DNA of 64,000 nt from Helcococcus sueciensis DSM 17243 (GTDB lineage: Bacteria; Bacillota; Clostridia; Tissierellales; Peptoniphilaceae). Below are positions 57,144 through 64,000 of the stretch, in pieces; position 1 is the first letter of the stretch; each line of letters begins with the position of its first letter. A program made the translations under genes and the position numbers. The stretch covers positions 27,328 to 91,327 of the forward strand of contig NZ_AUHK01000003.1 in assembly GCF_000423145.1 (NCBI RefSeq), written 5' to 3'. The notes under the pieces were generated by a model. The model did not search any database, had not been told where the DNA came from, and was given only the letters and a program-made list of their open reading frames with translations.

Positions 57144-59120
57144 CTATATTCCATATTCACTCTTAAGTTTCTTAATTTGATCTCTTAATTCTGCAGCTTT
57201 TTCAAAATCTAATAATTCTGCTGATTTCATCATTTCTTCTTCAAGATTTACAATTATTTGATGCAATTGATTAGAATCAATATCTGTCGTTCTAATGTCA
57301 TAAACTTCTTCGTCTTCAGCTGCCATTGAAACTGTTGTAATTTCAGTAATATCTTTGATGATTGATTTTGGTACAATATTATGTTTTTCGTTATAAGCCA
57401 TTTGTATACTTCTTCTTCTATTCGTTTCATCAATAGCTAATTTCATAGAATTTGTAATACTATCCGCATACATTATAACTCTACCATCAACATTTCTTGC
57501 TGCTCTACCAATAGTCTGAACTAATGATGTTTCAGAACGTAAAAACCCTTCTTTATCCGCATCCATTATTGCAATCAAAGCAACTTCTGGTAAATCAAGC
57601 CCTTCTCTAAGCAAGTTAATCCCTACTAAAATATCATATTTACCAAGTCTCAAATCTCTTAATATTTCAACTCTCTCAATTGTATCTATATCTGAATGTA
57701 GATATGTAACCTTCATTCCATGATCTTTCATAAAATCAGTCAAATCTTCAGCCATTCTCTTAGTTAATGTAGTTATTAATGTTCTATATCCCATTTCAGT
57801 TGTTTTTTGAACTTCATTTATTAAATCATCGATTTGATTTTTAGTAGGTTTTACTTCAACAGGTGGATCTATTAATCCTGTTGGTCTAATTATTTGTTCA
57901 ACCTCTATTTCTTGATGTTCTTTTTCATAATTTCCTGGAGTTGCGGATACAAATATTGCTTGATCTATTAATTTTTCAAACTCATTAAATTTAAGTGGCC
58001 TATTATCAAGTGCTGATGGTAGCCTAAAACCATAGTCAACTAAGTTTTGTTTTCTAGATCTATCTCCTTCGTACATCCCTCTTACTTGCGGCATTGTAAC
58101 ATGTGATTCATCAACCATAAGCAACCAATCCCCTTCAAAAAAATCAAGTAATGTATATGGTCTAGAACCAGCAGGTCTTTGATCTAAATGTCTAGAGTAA
58201 TTTTCAATTCCTGAAGTGAATCCGACTTCTTGAAGCATTTCTATATCATAAAGTGTTCTTTGTTCTATTCTCTGCGCTTCTAAAAGTTTATTATTTTCTT
58301 TAAACCATTGTATTCTCTCTTGAAGTTCTTCACTAATTGTTTCAACAGCTTTATTTATTCTATCTCTTGAAGTAACATAATGAGATGCCGGAAATACCAT
58401 AATATGATTCATTTTTGCTATTACTTCACCAGTCAAATAGTTTAATTCAGTAATTCTATCAATTTCATCACCAAAAAATTCTACTCTATATATATTTTCT
58501 GTTGCTTCTGCCGGAAAGATATCTACAATATCTCCTCTTACCCTAAAAGTAGCACGTGCAAAATCTATATCATTTCTGTTGTATTGAATTCCTATTAATT
58601 TTTTTAATAATTCATCTCTTTCTAATTGCATACCTGGTCTCAATGATACAGACATAGTCTTGTATTCACTTGGAGAACCAATACCATATATACAAGAAAC
58701 AGATGAAACTATGATTACATTTCTTCTTTCAAATAACGCTGCTGTTGCTGAATGTCGCATCTTATCAATTTCATCATTAACAGATGAGTCTTTAGCAATA
58801 TATGTGTCTGTTGCAAATACATATGCTTCTGGTTGATAATAATCATAATAAGAAACAAAATATTCAACAGAATCATTCGGGAAAAACTCTTTAAACTCTT
58901 GATATAACTGATATGCAAGAGTTTTATTATGTGCCAATACCAATGTAGGCCTATTAACTTTTTGTATAATATTCGCCATGGTAAAAGTCTTTCCAGAGCC
59001 TGTTACCCCTTTTAATGTTTGAAATTTATCACCTTTATTTATTCCATCAACCAATGTATTTATAGCATGAGGTTGATCACCCATAGGCTTAAATTTTGAT
59101 TTTAAATCGAATTTACTCAT
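57144..59120 (-). CDS. uvrB: Excinuclease ABC subunit B
   Basis: A 658-residue helicase-like damage verifier. Walker A is GVTGSGKTF near residue 40. The beta-hairpin [11 protein letters not shown], the DESHVTMPQ box and helicase motif [10 protein letters not shown] are intact, and a C-terminal UVR motif ([14 protein letters not shown]) binds UvrC. It follows the S41 protease gene by 28 bp and precedes uvrA, forming one operon. Confidence 0.97.
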   Translation of the reverse strand: MSKFDLKSKFKPMGDQPHAINTLVDGINKGDKFQTLKGVTGSGKTFTMANIIQKVNRPTLVLAHNKTLAYQLYQEFKEFFPNDSVEYFVSYYDYYQPEAYVFATDTYIAKDSSVNDEIDKMRHSATAALFERRNVIIVSSVSCIYGIGSPSEYKTMSVSLRPGMQLERDELLKKLIGIQYNRNDIDFARATFRVRGDIVDIFPAEATENIYRVEFFGDEIDRITELNYLTGEVIAKMNHIMVFPASHYVTSRDRINKAVETISEELQERIQWFKENNKLLEAQRIEQRTLYDIEMLQEVGFTSGIENYSRHLDQRPAGSRPYTLLDFFEGDWLLMVDESHVTMPQVRGMYEGDRSRKQNLVDYGFRLPSALDNRPLKFNEFEKLIDQAIFVSATPGNYEKEHQEIEVEQIIRPTGLIDPPVEVKPTKNQIDDLINEVQKTTEMGYRTLITTLTKRMAEDLTDFMKDHGMKVTYLHSDIDTIERVEILRDLRLGKYDILVGINLLREGLDLPEVALIAIMDADKEGFLRSETSLVQTIGRAARNVDGRVIMYADSITNSMKLAIDETNRRRSIQMAYNEKHNIVPKSIIKDITEITTVSMAAEDEEVYDIRTTDIDSNQLHQIIVNLEEEMMKSAELLDFEKAAELRDQIKKLKSEYGI

Positions 59121-59148
59121 TTTACTACTTTCTTTTTTTAATGAAAAC

Positions 59149-60396
59149 TTATTCTTTCAACAATTCAATTGCTTTTTGTAATTGTGTATCATCTTCTAAA
59201 TTCTCAACTCCAATTTTTGTTACACCATCTGGTATTTTCACTTCATAATCTGGCGAAATACCTACTTTGTGTATTTGCTTTCCATTTGGAGTATAAAATT
59301 CAGCAACTGTAATTTTTACACCTTCTTTTTTTCCATTATTATTAATTGGATAAATTTGTTGAATAATTCCTTTTCCAAATGAAAGTTCTCCAACAATCAA
59401 TGATCTCTTATTGTCTTGTAAAGCTCCAGACAGTACTTCAGAAGCTGAAGCTGAACCACCATTTATTAAAGTTATCATTGGAATATCCATTTTCCCATCT
59501 TTTACTTTAATATCTTCATTATTTTTATCATTTTTATATCTAACAGATATAACTGTTGCTTCATCCATTAAATAGTCAGCTATTTCTACTGTTTGGTCTA
59601 ATAGACCTCCTGGATTGTTACGTAAATCAAGTATTAAACTTTTTGCTCCTTTACTAATTAAACTATCAACAGCAGTTTTAAAATCTTTTGCAGTTCTTTC
59701 TTGGAATCCAGTCAGTAAAACATATCCAATATTATTATCTAACATTTGTGAATGTACAGACTCAACTTCTATTATCGCTCTTGTAATCTTAAAATCTTTT
59801 ACTTCTTGATTTTTACCTGTTCCACGAAGTATTGTAATATTTACATCTGTATTTGCTTCACCCCTCATTAAAGTAACTGCTTGATTTAAGCTATATCCAT
59901 TTACAGATTCTCCTTCAATATGAGTTATTATATCTCCTGTACGTAATCCAGCCTTTTCTCCCGGTGTTCCTTTAATTGGAGATACAATTTCTATTAAGCC
60001 ATTTTCATTTAATGTAACTTCAACACCTATTCCACCAAATTCTCCAGCAGTTTGTTCATTTAAAGCCTTAAATTCTTCTTCACTGTAGTATTCAGAATAT
60101 GGATCTTTAAGTGATTCCATAACACCTTTATAAATACCAAGCTCTAGATCAACATCTGCATCATTTACATCTAAGAACTTTTCATTAATCATTTCTTGTA
60201 ACTTTTGCACATTTGACATTACTTGTGAATAATCTATTTCTTTACTTTTATTTAAAGTATCAGTACCTTCATTAGTTTGAGTTTCATTTTTTCCACTTTG
60301 TATTTCTTCCTTAGGATAATTTAAAAAATTTGAACAAGAAGATAAACTCAAACTTAACGTTAAAATTGATATTGTTAGTAATAATTTTTTCTTCAT
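59149..60396 (-). CDS. S41-family carboxy-terminal processing protease (CtpA-like lipoprotein)
   Basis: A 415-residue exported serine protease. A lipoprotein-type signal ends at SLSSC (cysteine near residue 21). A linker rich in E, N and T is followed by an N-terminal helical region, a PDZ domain (about 115-200) and the catalytic core with serine in [12 protein letters not shown] and lysine in SFGKGIIQQ. It acts outside the membrane. It heads the S41-uvrB-uvrA transcription unit. Confidence 0.9.
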   Translation of the reverse strand: MKKKLLLTISILTLSLSLSSCSNFLNYPKEEIQSGKNETQTNEGTDTLNKSKEIDYSQVMSNVQKLQEMINEKFLDVNDADVDLELGIYKGVMESLKDPYSEYYSEEEFKALNEQTAGEFGGIGVEVTLNENGLIEIVSPIKGTPGEKAGLRTGDIITHIEGESVNGYSLNQAVTLMRGEANTDVNITILRGTGKNQEVKDFKITRAIIEVESVHSQMLDNNIGYVLLTGFQERTAKDFKTAVDSLISKGAKSLILDLRNNPGGLLDQTVEIADYLMDEATVISVRYKNDKNNEDIKVKDGKMDIPMITLINGGSASASEVLSGALQDNKRSLIVGELSFGKGIIQQIYPINNNGKKEGVKITVAEFYTPNGKQIHKVGISPDYEVKIPDGVTKIGVENLEDDTQLQKAIELLKE

Positions 60397-60426
60397 ATTT
60401 CTTCTCCAATATTTAATATATCTTTT

Positions 60427-60435
60427 ATTATAACA
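60427..60435 (-). promoter_or_regulatory. Extended -10 promoter of the S41-uvrBA operon
   Basis: On the minus strand TGT-TATAAT (60435-60427) fits an extended -10 element about 31 bp before the S41 gene. No good -35 is visible. Confidence 0.5.
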
Positions 60436-60484
60436 CTAATATAATATTTAATTAATTAAAAAATAAATATTTGCAGACTTTAAT

Positions 60485-60530
60485 ATAAAAAAAGACAGAA
60501 AATCTTTAATTAAATTTTCTGTCTTTTTAG
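60485..60530 (-). terminator. Terminator of the ftsEX-hydrolase operon
   Basis: A stem of about 15 bp (60489-60503 with 60514-60528) with T runs on both sides, 18 bp after the hydrolase stop codon. Confidence 0.88.
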
Positions 60531-60547
60531 TATAGTTTTCTATAATT

Positions 60548-61927
60548 TTATCTTAAATATGGCATTGGATCCACTCTAACTCCATTTTTCCATACTTCAA
60601 AGTGTAGATGTGATCCAAATGAATATCCTGTATCTCCTATAGGACCTATATATTGACCCCTAGATACACGTTGTCCAACATGAACTGGTGGTAATGTATC
60701 CATATGAGCATATCTTGTCCATAAACCATTTCCGTGATCTATTAAAACTTGATTTCCCCATCCAGCATAACTATATTCGGATTCAATTACAACTCCAGAT
60801 TCAGCTGCAAAAATTGGAGATCCTGTATTAGCAGGGATATCTATACCTTTATGCGCTGGTCCAAATTGATATGTTGGATCCATGAAGTAAGCAGATATAT
60901 ATGTATTTACTGTTGGCCAAGCAAAGGTCGCTCCAGAATAACTTGGGGCTTTTTCTATTTGCTCTTCAACCTCTCTAGCTTCTTCTTTTCTCTTTGCTAA
61001 TTGTTCAAGTAATTCTTTTTCTCTTTGTCTTTGTTCTGCTAATCTATTCGCTTCAATTTCACTTTCTAAACGTGCGATTTCTGAATTTATAGATGATTTT
61101 TGAGCAGATAATTTGGATTTTTCATCAAGTTTTTCATTAAGATGATTTTCATATTCTTCAAGCTTTGTATTTAGAGACTCTAAAAGTTCATAATTAGTTG
61201 CTTCATCTTTTCTTATTTGTTCTAGAAGCGCATTTTGAGCTTGTCTTTTAGTTTCAAGTTGTTCCTTTTCTTCTTTAGCATTCTTTTCAGCAATTTCTAG
61301 AGCTTTTTTCTTTCCATTTAATTCTGTAACTAATTTGTCAAGCTTAGATTTTTGTTCTTTTAGTGTTTGAATAAGATTTTGATCATATTCAGTAATAGTT
61401 GTCATCATCTTATTTCTACTTAAGAAGTCATTTATATCTTTTGACGCTAATAGAATTTCTACCTTTTCTGCATCACCTAACTTATACATAACTCTTAATC
61501 TGTCTCTTAATAATTCTGTAGTTGATTTAATATTTTCTTTAACTTTATCAATCTCAACTTCTTTAGTTTTTATATCATTATTAATATCAATTATTTGTTC
61601 ATTTAGTTCATATATCAATCCAACTGATTTTTGTATTTCAGCATTTATAATACCAATTTTTTCTTCATAATCTAGTCTTTGTGATGATAAAGTATCAAGA
61701 ATAGATTGAACAGATTGCTTTTCTGTAATTTGTTTATTAATTTTTTCTTGAACTTCATTTATAGCATTGTTTTGTTTATATATCTGACCATCAATGCTAT
61801 TGACTTGATTTTGAGCGTTATTTAATTTTGTATTAAGGCTTGATGCACTTACATTAACTGTATTAAAAGAAATTGCACAAGCAACAATAAGCGCTGACGC
61901 CTTTATAAACTTACTTTTATCTGACAT
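60548..61927 (-). CDS. M23 peptidoglycan hydrolase with coiled coil (EnvC/PcsB-like)
   Basis: A 459-residue exported protein. The signal peptide (about 1-30) is followed by a long coiled coil (about 35-320) and a C-terminal M23/LytM domain with zinc ligands in HKGIDIP, YAHMD and GSHLHFEVW. It overlaps ftsX by 11 bp. Coiled-coil LytM proteins beside FtsEX are activated through the FtsX external domain during division, as for EnvC and PcsB, so this is the likely hydrolase or activator of the FtsEX complex. Confidence 0.88.
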   Translation of the reverse strand: MSDKSKFIKASALIVACAISFNTVNVSASSLNTKLNNAQNQVNSIDGQIYKQNNAINEVQEKINKQITEKQSVQSILDTLSSQRLDYEEKIGIINAEIQKSVGLIYELNEQIIDINNDIKTKEVEIDKVKENIKSTTELLRDRLRVMYKLGDAEKVEILLASKDINDFLSRNKMMTTITEYDQNLIQTLKEQKSKLDKLVTELNGKKKALEIAEKNAKEEKEQLETKRQAQNALLEQIRKDEATNYELLESLNTKLEEYENHLNEKLDEKSKLSAQKSSINSEIARLESEIEANRLAEQRQREKELLEQLAKRKEEAREVEEQIEKAPSYSGATFAWPTVNTYISAYFMDPTYQFGPAHKGIDIPANTGSPIFAAESGVVIESEYSYAGWGNQVLIDHGNGLWTRYAHMDTLPPVHVGQRVSRGQYIGPIGDTGYSFGSHLHFEVWKNGVRVDPMPYLR

Positions 61928-62843
61928 AATTAACCTCTCTGTCTAACAAATATTTCCTTATAGATAATACTGATCCTAATACCCCAATACCTAATCCTAA
62001 TGACAATAATATTTGTAGCAAACTTAATCTAAATGTATGTGGTGTAATCAAACTTACAATTGGATAATTATTTGCTATTTGAACTCCAAAATGTTCATAT
62101 ACAAATGCATACAAATTATATACAGCTAGATAACTTAATCCTGAAGCTAATAAACTATAAAATATACCTTCAATTAAAAATGGTATTAATATATAACTAT
62201 TTGTAGCTCCTACATATTTCATTACTGCAATTTCATGTATCCTAGATATAACCGTCAATCTAATTGTATTTGCTATTATAAATAAAGAAACAACCATTAA
62301 TAAAACTACTAGTATTATCCCAAAAAGTTTAGAATAATATGATAACTTAGAAACTTGATTTACAAGGTCTTTATAATAGTTTACATCTTCAACTATTTCT
62401 TCATTTTCTATTTGTTTAACAAAATCATCTGCTTCATCAATATTTGTAACCTTAACTATAAATGATGCTGGTAATAATCCTTCTGCTTCAACATTATCAA
62501 GCAAATCAGCATTATCTTTCCAGCTTTCTTTCATGATTTCCAAAGCTTCCTCTGAAGATCTATACTCTACAGTTTTGTCTATATCAATGGAGTTTATTTT
62601 GTTTTCAAGCTCAGCAGTTTGAACTACTGTAGCTTCGTTTTTAATAAAGATTTCTACATCATTTACTTTAGTTTGAATTTTTAAGGCAATACTATTAACA
62701 GTCACCACAATTATTATAATCAATCCAGTTATAAAAAGAGTGAAGAAAATTGAAGTTATTGATGTAGCTCCTAAATTCTTATGTATCCATATACCTTTTA
62801 TTCCTTCGATTAAGGTGTTATATAGTTTCCTAATCAATTTCAT
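61917..62843 (-). CDS. ftsX: Cell-division ABC permease FtsX
   Basis: About 308 residues with four membrane helices and an external domain between the first and second (about 50-175). The core KLFGIILVVLLMVVSLFII, then RLTVISRIHEIAVMKYVGAT, is typical of FtsX. I chose the ATG at 62843, which has GGAGG 8 bp upstream; the longer frame begins with TTG at 62858. It overlaps ftsE by 14 bp and transmits FtsE ATP hydrolysis to the extracellular hydrolase. Confidence 0.92.
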   Translation of the reverse strand: MKLIRKLYNTLIEGIKGIWIHKNLGATSITSIFFTLFITGLIIIIVVTVNSIALKIQTKVNDVEIFIKNEATVVQTAELENKINSIDIDKTVEYRSSEEALEIMKESWKDNADLLDNVEAEGLLPASFIVKVTNIDEADDFVKQIENEEIVEDVNYYKDLVNQVSKLSYYSKLFGIILVVLLMVVSLFIIANTIRLTVISRIHEIAVMKYVGATNSYILIPFLIEGIFYSLLASGLSYLAVYNLYAFVYEHFGVQIANNYPIVSLITPHTFRLSLLQILLSLGLGIGVLGSVLSIRKYLLDREVNYVR

Positions 62844-63516
62844 CTGCATAACCTCCAATCGAATCTCTTATTATATGTCCTTTATCGAAAGTAATTACAC
62901 GTTTATTCATTTTGTCTACAATCTCTTTTGAATGTGTATTTATAATTATTGTAGTTCCAGTTTTATTGATGTCTTCAAAATATGTAATTATTTCCCAAGC
63001 AGTATCTGGATCCAAGTTTCCTGTAGGTTCGTCAGCTAATATGACTTTAGGATTTATAGCTATAGCTCTCGCTATTGATACTCTTTGTCTTTCCCCACCT
63101 GATAACTCATTTGGATAAGACTTAGCTCTGTGTGATAATCTAACCAAGTCTAGAACTTCATCTATTCTTTTTTTCTTTTCTTTTCTGCTGAATCCTTGTA
63201 CATCTAGTACAAATTCTATATTTTCATAAATATTTCTATTCTCTAATAATCTAAAATCTTGAAATACCACCCCAACACTTTTTCTTATCTCTGGTATCAT
63301 CCTTCTAGAAACTTTTGTAATGTCTTCACCATCAAGCATTATTTTCCCGCCATCTGGATCTATTTCTTTAAGGATTAACTTTGTCACGGTGGATTTTCCA
63401 GCACCACTAGGTCCTGTTATAAAAACAAATTCGCCTTTTTGTATATGTAAATTTATACTATCTAAAGCGACAATGTTATGAGAATATTTCTTGTTTACAT
63501 AACTAAATTTTATCAT
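62830..63516 (-). CDS. ftsE: Cell-division ATP-binding protein FtsE
   Basis: A 228-residue ATPase. Walker A is GPSGAGKST near residue 37, the signature LSGGERQR, Walker B VILADEPTGNLDPDT and switch NTHSKE. The GVVFQDFRLLENRNIYEN segment is highly characteristic of FtsE. First gene of ftsE-ftsX-hydrolase. Confidence 0.95.
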   Translation of the reverse strand: MIKFSYVNKKYSHNIVALDSINLHIQKGEFVFITGPSGAGKSTVTKLILKEIDPDGGKIMLDGEDITKVSRRMIPEIRKSVGVVFQDFRLLENRNIYENIEFVLDVQGFSRKEKKKRIDEVLDLVRLSHRAKSYPNELSGGERQRVSIARAIAINPKVILADEPTGNLDPDTAWEIITYFEDINKTGTTIIINTHSKEIVDKMNKRVITFDKGHIIRDSIGGYADEID

Positions 63517-63536
63517 TATTTTACCGTCCTGAAAGT

Positions 63537-63597
63537 ATTATAGCACAAAAAGTTACAAAAAGGTTAAAATCCAAAATAATTTTTAACCCTTTTGTAA
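63537..63597 (-). promoter_or_regulatory. Extended -10 promoter of ftsE with upstream 17-bp inverted repeat
   Basis: On the minus strand TGC-TATAAT (63545-63537) is an extended -10, giving a leader of only about 15 nt. A 17-bp inverted repeat with one mismatch (63553-63569 and 63581-63597) covers the -35 zone. It may be a terminator for an upstream gene or a regulator site. Confidence 0.5.
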
Positions 63598-63684
63598 GTT
63601 TTTTAACAACATTTAAACATTTTGTAATAATTAAATTAATTAAAAATATTTTACAATTTTATACAAAAAAAAAGAGGAGAACAA

Positions 63685-64000
<316 letters not shown>

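Overview
The window is low-GC, gene-dense DNA from a monoderm Firmicute. The S12 protein carries the extra internal segment usual in low-GC Gram-positives. The cell-division, uvr, rpo and str genes, the lipoproteins and the LmrCD/BmrCD-type exporter are all of Firmicute type. Very low GC, the gene content and a secretin-less Tad locus fit an anaerobic coccus of the Tissierellia/Peptoniphilaceae (a Parvimonas-like organism). That placement is inference, not a database result. Almost all genes lie on the minus strand.

Layout. 1-2898: polyamine ABC transporter potABC (potC cut by the window edge) behind its probable XRE-cupin regulator. 3151-4068: a lone plus-strand aldo/keto reductase with a strong terminator, then a 375-bp gap holding a small MITE-like repeat. 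4494-11968: one minus-strand run of cysteine desulfurase, ThiI, a heterodimeric ABC exporter and a MutS-like ATPase that is split by a single in-frame TGA. 12031-14306: an RNase H-like exonuclease and two small exported or anchored proteins of unknown function. 14529-16386: an integrase relic beside a 15-gene tRNA array containing one decayed tRNA-Arg copy; the array is driven by two tandem near-consensus promoters.

16383-27131: a 12-gene Tad/Flp-type pilus locus (TadZ-like, TadA, TadB, TadC, Flp pilin, TadE-like proteins, a large DUF5702-like protein, prepilin peptidase, and poorly known accessory proteins). 27275-28574: RsgA, then a complete mini transcription unit encoding a 35-residue peptide. 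28791-33213: a sugar-acid operon (DeoR-type regulator, DUF1537 kinase, PdxA2-like dehydrogenase, GntP permease), with repeated TTTCGATT sites around its promoter. 33533-38605: tdk, tuf, fusA, rpsG, rpsL, with a long perfect inverted repeat flanking rpsL. 38823-42520: a MacB/LolD-type ABC system with a CARDB-like accessory protein. 42698-49920: rpoC and rpoB. 50139-54195: an Mn/Zn/Fe-type ABC transporter with its DtxR-family regulator and two operator-like palindromes. 54310-60396: uvrA, uvrB and an S41 protease. 60548-63516: a peptidoglycan hydrolase, ftsX and ftsE. 63685-64000: the end of an IS3-family insertion sequence running off the window.

How the parts work together. The desulfurase feeds persulfide sulfur to ThiI for tRNA thiolation. 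The Tad ATPase, platform proteins and peptidase would assemble the small pilin. The kinase and PdxA2 convert a four-carbon sugar acid imported by GntP. FtsEX would gate the neighbouring M23 hydrolase. The regulators next to the transporters likely act on the dyads seen beside their promoters.
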